This document shows, piece by piece, positions 12,701-23,600 of a stretch of 64,000 nucleotides of DNA. Position 1 is the stretch's first letter, and every line of letters starts with the position of its first letter. The position numbers and the translations under genes were made by a program. Source of the DNA: Nereocystis luetkeana (taxonomy: Eukaryota; Sar; Phaeophyceae; Laminariales; Laminariaceae); the NCBI GenBank assembly GCA_031213475.1, contig JARUPZ010000010.1, positions 11,579,917 through 11,643,916 on the forward strand, given 5' to 3'. The notes beneath the pieces are model-generated. The model did no database searches. It was not told the DNA's origin and saw nothing but the letters and a program-made list of their open reading frames with translations.

Positions 12701-14440
12701 GACCCGTTAACGGTAGCCCCCCGCCCCCCCCACCCCCACCCCCACCCCCCCACATCTACGTGTGTTTTGTAGGGAGATTTGGGTCTTAAGGGTTCCCAAT
12801 TTTTGGCGAAGAAAAAGCAAAATAAACCATTCGTCAATGGTTCGGCAAGGGCATATAGAACACGTGGGCAAATGTTCAGGGTGCATCTCTTGAAAACGGA
12901 GTGGACATTTGGACCATTGTGCGCTAAACGTGCAAATTCCGGCATCGCCTCGGAAATACTTATTTTCAATATATAATCGATTTTGGGCGTACAAGTATGA
13001 CTTCGTAGTGATCATACGCAGTAAAATGTCCGAATAAGTGCGTGAAATTCTTAACTCTATAAAAAACGTGCCTTGAACCACCTGCACGCGAGTCGGTCAG
13101 ATATTAAAATGGAGAGAAAAAAAAATGCCCTTTGCGGAAATAAATGCCTGACTATCGTTGACCTCTTCGAAGGCCCGTGATTTATCGGGTCACATTTTTG
13201 GCGGGAGCGCCAGTCCTCAGTCCTCGAAAACAAAACTGGCTATGTCACGCCCTTTCACTGTTCGTGGCGGTCAGTAGGATACCCAATATGCGATACCAGG
13301 CATTTGAGTTTGCTGCTGCATGCGGCGTTCGGGGCTGTCGGAATCTGGGGCGATACTCTTGAGCCAGCTCGTCGCAATTTTCGAAGTGCTGTTCCACACC
13401 TTTGACAGAGATTCTACGGATCATCTACGGATCATCCACAGATATATGATCTAGATATTTTAGGGAATGTATATCCCTGACCTGTATGATCTGTGCGATT
13501 TAGCTCATGTTGCCGGGTCGGGGCCTCATGATCTGCAAGGTCTAGCACTGTTTCTTGGGTTATAGATAAGTCGGTACTGGACTACCGGGTATATATATAT
13601 ATGTACATAACCTGCACAACCTCTCGAACGGCGGGTTAGGATGCAGATGATCTATTCGATCTGTCTGTAGATGATCTATCTGTATATCATCTATCTGTCT
13701 GATGTGCGAAATATTGATTTCCTGGTACCTGGTAACTTCTACGCGCTGACCCCTTCAAGGTCGATCTGCCTTCCAGGCCAGATATCTCGACCGCTCCCGC
13801 CTCTGCACAATGCCGCACCAAACCGGGTTTTCCTTTTGTTGGACACCAAACACACATTTTTTTCGCATTGTTTTTTTCCCGCGACCGCACGACTTTTTTT
13901 TTTCCAAGTCTTCGTGTATGAGGACCGGGGTTCAAATCCCGGCCGATCCCCCCCCCCCCCCCCCCCCCACCATTTTTGTTTTGAATATTTTTCTCGTCGC
14001 GGATAGTGGGAGAGCGTGAGTTAGCAAAAATGTTTCTCCTTGCCGGCAAGTTCCAAATTATGTACTTGAAGTATATTTTTGTTTCTTGCGTTCCTTTTTT
14101 CTTTATTCCCTTCGCGAGCGAAATCCGGGCTTTGAAAACTCCGAAAGATCCAACATATCCAACAGATGTAAAATATCCGGACGTTCCGAAATATTCGAAA
14201 GATCCGAAATATCAAAGTTTGGTCAGTTTCCCGTATAACACTACTGTAATAAACATTTCCTGCTTGCATGCTTGCTTGCCATCCATTGAAAAGAAACACC
14301 CCCCGTCCCCGCTCGGTTTGTTTTTTTTACGACTACAGGGTGCCGACATCAATGGCCAAGGTATACCGGTCGACTTTCCCAGCGAGTGCTCCTACCCCGG
14401 GGACGCTCTGGCGTGCGTCCCCCCAGAGGCGTTGCGCTGA
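535..14440 (+). CDS. S41 C-terminal processing peptidase (CtpA-like, PDZ-S41), 5'-partial, 8 exons
   Basis: Exons: 535-720, 2745-2870, 4231-4331, 7024-7125, 8807-8912, 10639-10749, 11893-11964, 14339-14440. All phases agree, giving 301 residues and a TGA at 14438-14440. The family comprises serine-lysine proteases that trim protein C-termini; plant and algal CtpA matures the photosystem II D1 protein in the thylakoid lumen. Seen: a PDZ domain over exons 1-2 (GVGLEL, GSPAEKAGVLAGD, then GTGVRLDVRRGG), the strand VGVVTIKVFSKDTF, the core motif LDLRHNPGG (exon 4), the catalytic Ser in TASASEIL, and the catalytic Lys 25 residues later in TFGK (exon 6). The end GADINGQGIPVDF is typical. The N-terminal third and any transit peptide lie left of the window, so plastid location is unproven. 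Exon 1 could begin slightly differently. Exon 6 ends at a GC donor (10750 gcaagc); this keeps the expected FGKxxVQ spacing to exon 7. Confidence 0.92.
3673..3845. repeat. (TA)n microsatellite and AT palindrome
   Basis: A clean TA run of ~40 bases is followed by mirrored TATTATTTTATATATA blocks enclosing two copies of ATACCAGGTATA/ATACCTGGTATT. It could form a cruciform. Confidence 0.75.
4753..4832 (+). pseudogene. Decayed duplicate of S41 exon 3 inside intron 3
   Basis: This stretch repeats the 3' part of exon 3 (4283-4352). The real exon reads VVTIKVFSKDTFEDVR; this copy reads VVTMEAFFFKDMFADVR, followed by the same downstream GTAGGCAC. The donor is lost: AG|GTGAAA in the real exon has become AGGGGAAAA. 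An in-frame stop follows. A second duplicated block, 4622-4745 matching 5222-5325, lies beside it, so a local tandem duplication probably carried the exon. Confidence 0.65.
6440..6965. repeat. (TTTCG)n degenerate satellite in S41 intron 3
   Basis: About 500 bp of GTTTCGTTTCGTTACG units runs up to a C20 homopolymer (6972-7000) and then the acceptor of exon 4 at 7023. This makes a 550-bp pyrimidine-biased lead-in. Confidence 0.75.
8093..8480 (+). repeat. Tandem ~125-bp units copied from the exon-5 splice acceptor
   Basis: Three units each carry a pyrimidine-rich tract, the acceptor AATCAG and the first ~30 bases of S41 exon 5. The acceptors end at 8166, 8294 and 8414; the real one ends at 8806. 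In the correct phase the copies read LFLPSSETS, LFLQSEMTQ and LSLQSDDTS, against the real LFLPSDETIV. After that the copies diverge and would give unrelated peptides. Confidence 0.75.
9530..9940. repeat. ~400-bp dispersed repeat family D, class unknown
   Basis: Shared blocks: CATGCATGGCCGTAGTCGT, ATGCCGGGACGGAGCA, CGAGTCGCATGAAGGGTGAG, GACAGCAATGGGAGTACTAT. Other copies: 9005-9400 (+), 49630-50035 (-), 52600-52810 (-, partial), 56345-56600 (+, partial); fragments at 14805-14870, 15000-15065, 48765-48865 and 56085-56150. The CATGCATGG end often abuts a poly-G/C run (9518, 14877, 50038). No protein frame is conserved between copies and no terminal inverted repeats were seen. Confidence 0.7.
10323..10601. 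mobile_element. GATC-rich TIR element, full-length copy (279 bp)
   Basis: The terminal inverted sequences CACACGTCGGACAGAT and ATCTGATATGTCCGATGTGTG bracket GATCATCTACAGATAGATC-type repeats. It lies directly upstream of S41 exon 6 in intron 5. Confidence 0.6.
11335..11529. mobile_element. Short GGGTC-filled TIR element copy
   Basis: It starts AAGGCTATTCACGGGCCAC and ends in the inverse of AGGGCTCATCACGGGTCAC. Two facing GGGTC/GACCC arrays lie inside. It is a degenerate relative of the element at 31112-32007. No target duplication is visible. Confidence 0.5.
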
Positions 14441-14678
14441 CGGTTTCGTCCCCGAGGCGTTTCGCTGGCCGTTTCGCCCTTGGGACGTTATGCTGACGGT
14501 TTCGCCCACGAGGATTTACGCTGACGGTTTCGCCCACGAGGATTTACGCTGACGGTTTCGCCAATGAGGCGTTATGCTGACGGTTTCCCTCCCGAGGATT
14601 TACGCTGACGGTTTCGCTCCCGAGGATATACGCTGACGGTTTCGCCCACGAGGCGTTACGCTGACGGCTTCGTGCCCA
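14423..14678 (+). repeat. 28-bp minisatellite seeded on the S41 stop codon
   Basis: About nine units of ~28 bp with core GAGGCGTTACGCTGACGG. The first unit is the last coding segment of the protease gene (GAG GCG TTG CGC TGA), so the array grew out of the coding end and 3' UTR. Nearly every unit retains GCTGA. Confidence 0.8.
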
Positions 14679-17668
14679 AATCGCATTATCTGGGTTTTTA
14701 AAATAACCTTTATTTATCGCTCTTTACGAAAAAACAACACGCGCGCAAGCTCAAACTTGCACACCGCTACCCCCGTCACCGCCGAAAGGGCGAGGGAGTG
14801 CGTTCATGTCATGCATGACCGTAGTCGTATGACCATGGACCCTCGCATCCGTATAATGCCGGGACGTCGCACATAGGGGGGGGGGGGGGGGGGGGCGTAC
14901 TCATTTGCAGCTTGCCTGAGACGTTTGGCCATTGACCACGCATCCCTTTCGAGACGGATCACCGATCTTACTCCTAATATAGCACGTAGAGGGCGAGGAG
15001 GTGCACTCAATATCATACACGGCCGTAGTCGTATGACCACAGACCCTCGCATCCATTGCATGGGGGTGGACTCGTCGTAGTATAGTAGTTTGGTGCATGT
15101 TCAGCCCGTGTGGGGCTTCGCTTTGTTGCAGTAGTAGTTTTAGTAGTAGCAATAGAGGGATTTTTTTTCGATACAAAGTCGACGGTGAAATGACGGTTTC
15201 AGTCGCAGCATCGGCCACGCGCACAGCCCGGGCCGTTGGCGTGAATGATGCGTCCGGGTTGCGATGTATGGACGGACATCTGCTCCTTTTTTCGCTTCCG
15301 TTTTTTCCTTTCTATTAATAGACACTTTTGATGAAATCGCAGTACGTCGTAGTCTTTTTGTCACATTTTGTTTGTCGCAATATATCTATCGCTCTAGATG
15401 GGGGAGGGGGGAAAGAGGACGGTGATAACAGCGACTCATGGTACTATAATTATGTTTCCGTCGTGTTCTGTGTGTATGTTTCCTATTGTTAAAAAAAAGT
15501 GTGTTTTGTCTTGAAGAATACAGCATTTCAGCTCGCAAAGCGGTACAGAAATGCAGTTCTGCCCGGCGTGGGGTTCACGGTACGGAGCACCTGCTAACAT
15601 TTTGTACTTGAACCTGTACGAATTATTTTTGCCTTTGTGCCTGCTTCGCTTGCTTTGCAGAATTGTTCATTTAGCCTGTATTTTCCGGTATATAGAAGCG
15701 GGATATCCATGGGTGGGAGTACAACCGTTCACACGTCGGGGGGCAGATGATCCACAGATATATCAGATAGATCATACTAGTTATCTCGATATCTGGAACT
15801 CTAAGCTGCCGTTATGAGATGTGGTGCAGGATCTGTATAAGTACAGATCCAACCCGGGAAACTCGTTCTAGATCATGCAGATGATACGGTTCCCACCAAC
15901 ATGAGCTAGATCATACAGATCAGGAATAGATCCGCCCTGAAATATCTAGATCAAGTGGGAATCACAATAATTCTTTGCAATTCTCTGCCTGTGGCGAAAA
16001 TTTCATCTGGGCGAACATTTTCCACCATTCATCACTATAAGACAGGATGAAAATAGTTCGACGTCGAAAATTCGAAATCGAAATCACAAACACAAAAAAG
16101 GGAAGAGTGAAAAAACAAGCAATCATCACGAGAGATAACACACAAGAAAATACGCAGATGTTCGCAGATTGCAGGGTGTTGAACAGAGACCAAAATATAT
16201 TCGGTGTTCCAAGTCCACATACAACAAACTCTACCAACTACAACAGGTGGTTACGAGTACATACACCTGTGGAATAAGCACGCCAACCCCGTTTCTTGGC
16301 CGTGCAATAACAATAAAGTATCTGTCCTAGAGGTGTGGAACGGTTCGATGTGAACACACACGCGTCAGCTGTTGTCGCGCCGTTTCAGTGTAATTTCGAG
16401 GCAGCACCCATGCATCCATCCGTCTGGAATTTTGAGCGTGACCAAAAGTTCGAAGGCACTGTTATGATACTTCGTGCCATGTCAAGACTATAGACTACTG
16501 TATATTATTAATAGTAGTGGGAGAAGGGCCGCGAGGGCACTATTATTGGACTGCGAAAACCAGAGAAAAAAGGCCTGCCGGGAGAATGAGAAGGAACAAA
16601 AAGAGGCCACAAAAACGTTCCCCACTATCACCAAGCTCTTCACTCTTAATTTCCTGCTCCTGCAACAACAGAAAAAAGCCGAGTGCCTGGCATGACCCTG
16701 CTGCTGTGTATACGCTGCACGATAGCTTCTGTATAGACGACTCCTTCAGGCGAAAACGCGATAATCGGGGGTCGACAGATAACATGCCCGCCCCCCCTCC
16801 CCCCTCCGATCCTGCGACATACCGTACAAAACCCGAAGTACGGGGCACGAAACGAACCCTAATGTGTACAACTGTAGCGCCAAAAATAGGCCAAAGTAGC
16901 TTTTAAGTGGACAAACTACAACACCGCCAGAACAAAAAAACGGAACCAGGACTCCCCCCCCCCCTCCCTGCGTACGCCGAATTATTGATAAAACCTTCCG
17001 CAGGACCCGCGCGCAGCATGACACCGGCGTCGTCAGTCCCGTCGGGGGCGCGGCCTCTCGAACCTTACAGTGGTACGATAGGGCCGGTTGCCGCTATAAT
17101 GCCGGTATACGCGAGCCAGGAGTACCGGCACTATAGCGGCAACCGGCCTTATTCCGTATACTGTCACACTGGTTAACCCCATCAGTCTGTGACATTCCAC
17201 CGGCACTATAACGGGCACCCGGCCCTATTCCGCACACTACCACACCGGTCAATCCCATCTCATGTGCCAAGCGGTTCCACCGGCATTATTAGCGGGCCGC
17301 CGGCACTATAGAGGGACCACTACCGTAGTAGATACCTGTATATTCTACCAGGTATACATATACCAAGCATAAAAAAACACGCCTCAAGTAGGGTTTGCAG
17401 ATACCATTTTACTAGGTCTGCGCGACCTTTGCTCGTAGCCTCTAAGATGCGGTCTGTCTCGACTCTTCCGTGCGGAAGCCCCAGGGACTGGAGAACGGGG
17501 GGGGGGATAGGGGAGGAGGGAGTTGCTGGCAGCCTGCATCGACCCTGCTGTAGACTATTCCTGCACGCTTCTTTCCCAAAGGAAAAATAAAATCGGGGGA
17601 AACATTAAGGAATACGCAGCGCGCTGGCGGGCCGAAGGGACACTCACACGACGCGCGGCCACACTATC
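14441..17668. other. Convergent intergenic region, no gene seen
   Basis: This spacer lies between the 3' ends of the S41 gene (+) and the SNARE gene (-). It holds the stop-codon minisatellite, fragments of the ~400-bp family (14805-14870, 15000-15065) next to a poly-G run (14877-14895), a GATC-rich element (15735-15955), and a group of hairpins made of CCGGCACTATAGCGG units (17080-17300). No open frame looked like a conserved protein. Confidence 0.6.
17080..17146. repeat. Near-perfect hairpin, ~29-bp arms
   Basis: The arm GGCCGGTTGCCGCTATAATG is followed after a ~15-base loop by its inverse complement. Further CCGGCACTATAGCGG-type segments lie at 17205-17310, so this is probably one unit of a palindromic repeat family. 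Confidence 0.7.
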
Positions 17669-20600
17669 CTAATCGGAGTGTTTCCAGACTAGGAGAGCTA
17701 ACATAAGAATGATGAGGAAGACTAGGATGGCAATGCACTTGATTGGCAGGGCCGACTTCTGGTGTTCTTCCGCTCTCTGCAGCTGGGACACGCCCTCGCG
17801 CGTGTGCTCCACCACCTTCGTGCCGAAAGAAGTCGAGAGAGGGAAAATACAAGAGGAGAACAACAAAGGGAGAAGGAAAACGGGAACGAAAACAAGAAGG
17901 AGGACGAAAAGGATCATAAAAATGAAAGGACGAAAAGGATCATAAAAATGAAAGGACGAAAAGGATCATAAAAATGAAAGGACGAAAAAGAGAATACAAA
18001 CTGAAAATGAGGACAAGCAAGACGAAAGCGAGAATATATTTGAAAACGAACAAACGAAACGAAAGCCAAGAGGAGAATCGAAAATGACAAGGAGAGCAGA
18101 AAAAACGAAAAACGAAAACTAGAATATGAAGCGAAAAGGAGACGAAAACAAAAAACGAAAATGAAACGGAGAATGAAAATCGAAATGAAAAGGAGAACGA
18201 GACCGACGAGAACTAAGAACCAAAAGGAGAACGAAAACGACAACGCGTGGGAAACGAAAACAAAAACGAAACCGAGAGGAAACAAGCAAACACCAAAGGC
18301 AAGACGAGCAAGGGTAAAAGAGGGACAGCAGGTACGGCGGAGGAGACGAACAAGTCAACATGACGACTGCTAATAAGACGTTCCTACATACTCACTCTCT
18401 AGATCAGTAAATACTTATTTGGTCAACTTCAAAGATCACATAATACCTACCTTACAACAAAAAAACACCCATATCAGATCGATCAGATCCGCACATAAGA
18501 TCAGATCTCCGTATCATACCAGGTAGGGCCACACAAGCTATACTAGCGTTGGGGCAGAACCAAATCTTACCAATCTAACTGCTGTAGTTTCTCGTGATCA
18601 ATTAACGTTTGAGACCCATGGACAGCGGTAGATAAGAGCTGTGCTGTCATGTTAATCGTCTCCTATCATATTTCGAGATGTGCAGCATGCGGTGATATCC
18701 CACGCATCGGACACACCGGTTTCACGTGTCGATAGCTCACACTCCCACTCCATGATCTACAGCAGTTGATCGTTCGAGGCGAATCTATTCCCGATATTTG
18801 TACGCTTTGAGCTCATGCTGCCCGGTGGTACCCGTAAAATCCGCGTGATCTATGGCACACATTTCCTGAGTTGGATCTGTACTTAGACAGATCCTGCACG
18901 ACCGACCTCTCACAACGGCAGGCGAGGAACTAGGTCATCTACCTGTAGACAGATCATGATCTGTGTGATCTGTACATGATCTGCGCGAGGTGAGACTTTG
19001 CATGCAACGGATTTGCATTATAGTCCTACAGTAGTCCCGACCTTGAAACCACCCTCCCCTAACCAAGGAGGCCACATTACTTAAGTACGTACGTACAAGA
19101 GAGTGTTCAAGAATAATTTGGTAGAAACCAACTTTTGCTTTCGCTTTTTGTAGTCTGTTTCCAGAATAAAAATGACCCCCAAGCCACCAAAACCTTTTCA
19201 AAAGGATTTTCCTAAGGTTGTGGGGCAATACGTGACCACATGTGACCATTTCACCCCTTCGAGACCTCCCAACAAACGACGCAATGGTTGGTAGCTTCGG
19301 TGATATCAACCATCATCACCACCACCACCACCATCATCATCACCATCATCGCCATCATCATCTTCATCGTCATCACCGTCATCATCACCATCATCATCCC
19401 CATCATCGCCATCATCATCTTCATCGTCATCACCATCATCATCACCATCATCACCACTATCATCATCACCATCATCATCGCCATCACCACCATCATCACA
19501 CCCGTGCTAGAACTCGGGCATCAATACCATGGTACCTGGTATACATTATCCTCCTTTAATCAACCAGTGGCCGATGCCGTAAACCGTCCATTTTTTTCAT
19601 CGTCAATGTTTCTCCCTTTCATGTCTTAAGAGAGGGTTAACCTACTGTAACTATTCTGAGGAGGATTCCATGGGTTGAGGTAATTCTTACATAAGAAAAA
19701 GACCAGAAGAAACCACACCGACCGAATTGGGCGGGTCAACCAAATTCGTCCCAACTCCCCAATTTTTCTTTATGTGGGCTGACGATGTGATTGATCGTCA
19801 TTATCGTTCAGAAATGGCATGAACTGCGACCTGTTTTCGGCGGAGGTAGGGGGAACGGGGGGACACGTACATCCATCGTCCGTTGAAAACTTTGGATACA
19901 TCCGTTGGAAAGACGCACCTGCTCCATGTTGAAGTCGATCCGGTCCAGGATAGTACCCTGGTCAATCACCAGCACGGCCAGCTCCTTGAAGATCGTGGAC
20001 AAGTCTTCAATACTCTTGACTAAAACAACAAAAACAACCAGAAGAAAAAAAAAAAACGGAGGAAAACAAAAACGGGTCATGGATCGGAATGCAATATGGT
20101 TCGTTCGTGCGTGGGCCGTAGCCTTTTTGTATTCTGAACTACCATGATTTTGCGTTGATATCCTGACGCTGGCCAATTATTACTTTGGCCGTTCATTATT
20201 TTCATTTTCGATCATCATGCCCTTCTCACGTATCATAACTTGATCAATCTTGACGTCAGCCAATAATGGCAATGGTCGGTATCTCACGATACTGGATCAA
20301 TCATATACTTCGGTTGAAAAATCTTTCAAGCCGACTACTGGCTCGACCGATCCTGAGCTTGAACATCCACGACTTTTGCCTTTTGGGGTATATCAGGTAC
20401 CACTTCGTACCAGTTTTTGTATTATATTATGGAAAACAGCGCCTTACTCCAACTCCAAGAAGGTGATCCCTGAAAGGTGGCTGCAATTTTCAGGGGAAAA
20501 ATACGGTAACCCCCCCAAATAAGTCGGTTGACGGTCTATTTTGACCCGTCAAGGACTGTTTATAGTTAATACACTATTACGGGGGACCATAGTTAACAGG

Positions 20601-23600
20601 ACCTATGGTATACGTAAAAACCTACCAGGTATATGTTTAACTATTTTTACTAAATATATATGGTCCTGTTAACTATGGCCCCCCGTAATAGTTATAGCGT
20701 GCGGAGTTCCTGTCCAGTTTTTTTAAATGGTCTACTCCGCTCTTGATCCGTCAAGGAATGCGTATAGTTACTAAACTAGTTTTAGTGTGGGGAATTCGTT
20801 GACGGCTGTCCGAATTTTGACGCGTCAAGGGCTGTTTTAAATTATAAAAGTCTCCGTCTGGGAGTTCCTTGACGGTTGTCCGAGTTTTGACACGCGAAGG
20901 ACTGTTTTATAAGTGAACATTATAGTTTAGAGTGGGGAGTTCCTTGATGGCGGTTTAAATTTTGACCCGGTAAGGACTGGTTATTGTTAATATTAATCGT
21001 TTCGGTCGAGGGATTTCTTTGAATGGTGTCCGGTATTTGACGCGCCAAGGACTGCGTATAATTAACGCACTAATTTTAGTTTGAGGAGGCCCTTCACAGT
21101 TGTCCTTGACGGCGGTCCGTCAAGGGACACGAAGAGTGCCGCCAACCGATCCCGCCCCCTCACCCTCCCCGAGTACGGGCTCTCGCTCGCTCACCTATGT
21201 TGTTGATCTCGGAGTCTCTCTGTCCCACCAAAACCTCCGTGTCCTCTAGCACCGCCATCTGCTGTTCGTTGAACCCGGGGTCAAGCCTCCCCTTGGCATG
21301 CTTCGACGCGCGCTCCTCATCCTCCAAGAAATCGAACCCCCCGTTTCCCTGTCAAGGCAGTAGCGACAGTGGTAGCGGCAACGAGAAGGCGGAGCAAAGG
21401 AACGCAGCGGCGGCGGGGGGGGAGAGGGGGGGGGGGGTTGTTTGCTTTGCGGTTTTCGCTCTGCGTTTATCGCTTGGTATTGTTTTGCTTGGAAGTTTTT
21501 CGTTTGCGGGTATGTCAGCGGTCGGGTTCACGGTTCGGTTCGAGGTTTGGCTGGTGGTTTCGTCTGCGGTTCGGTTTGCGGTTCGGCGTTTACGGTCCCG
21601 CGTTGCGGTTCGGTTTCGCGGTACATTTGACTTATTTTTATCCGGCCCGTTTGGGAGTGCTTGTTTGATCGGTGGGCGGTTGGGTTAGCGGTTCACTTGG
21701 CGCTTTCGTTCGCTTCTGCGAGTCGTTTGACCGTTCGTTCCGCGGTACGCTGTGGCGGTTTGGTTGAAGGTTCGTTTGGCGTCACTTGACGGTACGGCTC
21801 TGTTGGTGGCTCGCTCGACGGTTCGGTTAGAGGGTTGGACTGGTTGGCGGATGGGTTGATGGATTGGCGATTAGGTTGGACATCCAGTTGGCCATCCGGT
21901 TGGCGGCGCGGATGGCGGTTCGGCTGCCTATTATGTTGGCTATCCGGTTGGCGGTTCGCTTGGCGATTCGATTGATGGTTCGCGTGACGGATCCCTTGAG
22001 GATTCGCTTGACGCTATCGACAATCGCTCTCGACATCCACCACTTCACAAAACACAGGCGCACACTGACACACACAAGACTCAGACTCGCACACATACAC
22101 ACATACCACACGGACACACGCAGACACACACGAGACGTAACGCAGAAACACACAGACAGCACTGAAGCAAGTTTCATTTCAAAATGTTAATGTCGTACGG
22201 GGCTCTTTAACCCCTTTAGGACCGCAGTCCCGTTTTGTGGGCAAAGCAGTCTGATTCTAGATAGTTTGTCCCCAAAACGGGACCGCTGAGGAACTGCCCT
22301 ATAAGGCATGCGCCTTATCGTTGGAACACCGTTTCTTTATGTTTACAAGAGTTTTCGCGATACATCTGCAATAATAATAGGCCATGGGATCGTTCAACGG
22401 TCTAGGTCTAAAGAAGGTTTTGGTGCTTCCGCAAGTATTGAAGTGTAAAGCTCTTCCCCTGTCAGCCAAGCACATAATTAGGCGCCACCCCCATAAGGCA
22501 AGCACGCGTCAGGCACGCTAGGTACACACGTGCACACGAGCATCCGTCCACCCGAAAACAAAATCGGGGGGCATCAGGGGACACGGCTGACCTTCTTTTG
22601 CGCGTGCAGTCGTCGCAGATAATCCTTCTGGCTCGTTCGGAACCCCCCCGAGAGCGACTGCAGTTTTCGCGCGGTAGCCCTCTGGATATTGTTCCGCACC
22701 TGCCAGAGCGCCGTTCGGGTTCATCATCCAATCGGCGCCAAACATGAGAAAACGAAAAACAAAACATGACGGAAGACATTCATTGAAAAAACAGGAATCT
22801 CTTTCGAGATTCGAGATGGCTTAAGCGATCGATCGATCGACCGACCGACCTACCGACCGGGATCGGCTACTTGTAACGCACACAAGCCGACAACAGTTAC
22901 AAATATCCTGCTGCGCGAGTTCCTGTTACGGCCGAACATACAGCAGTAATCAGAACCAAAACCCTCTGGGGGTGAATATAAGGACCGACCGGTCTTGATA
23001 TTAATGTAGAAACGGCCCTTATATATCCGTCCAAGAGTGAAAAATGGTGTGTAAAAATAGTGGGGTATCTGTTATTCGAGCCCGTCGTTGGTACTGATTT
23101 CTGGCATGTATTGCTATATATGGCTTATACGCCGGTATTGCTATATAACCTACATGCCCTAGTAGCGACAGGTGTTACTATAGATATATTAGATCAATCA
23201 AGGGCAGACGGGGTGGTGCTTCTCTTACCGTCGCCTCCGCCTGAGTGAGCCCCGAAGACTCCGTGATGAGCTGCTTCAACTGTCGCTCCGCCCTCCGGAA
23301 GAGCGCCGTTACCTGATTCAAACGCGACGGCGACGCCACATGTCGTGCAGAGAGGCAGGCAGGCAGGCAGGCAGGCAGGCAAGCAGGCAGGCAGGCAAGC
23401 AGGCAAGCAAGCAAGCAGGCAAGCAGGTAAACAGGCAAGCAGGTAAGCAGGCAAGCAGGCAAGCAGGCAAGCAGGCAAGCAGGCAAGCAGGCAAGCAGGC
23501 AAGCAGGCAAGCAGGCAAGCAGGCAAGCAGGCAAGCAGGCAAGTAGGCAAGCAGGCAAGCAGGCAAGCAGGCGGGTAAGCAGGGGTGAAGCGAAAGCACA

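Noticed and set aside
13920-13955. tRNA 3'-half-like sequence GGGGTTCAAATCCCGGCC
   Set aside because: Only a T-arm and partial acceptor are present, with no D arm or anticodon arm nearby; best taken as a SINE or tRNA fragment.
19242-19629. Poly-His and Ile/Thr-rich open frames
   Set aside because: Produced entirely by the (CAT/CAC)n microsatellite within a SNARE intron.
21197-21688. Plus-strand 163-codon frame over the SNARE exon
   Set aside because: It is the antisense of exon 21195-21348 continuing into a GGTTCG repeat. The minus strand aligns gaplessly with syntaxin 16.
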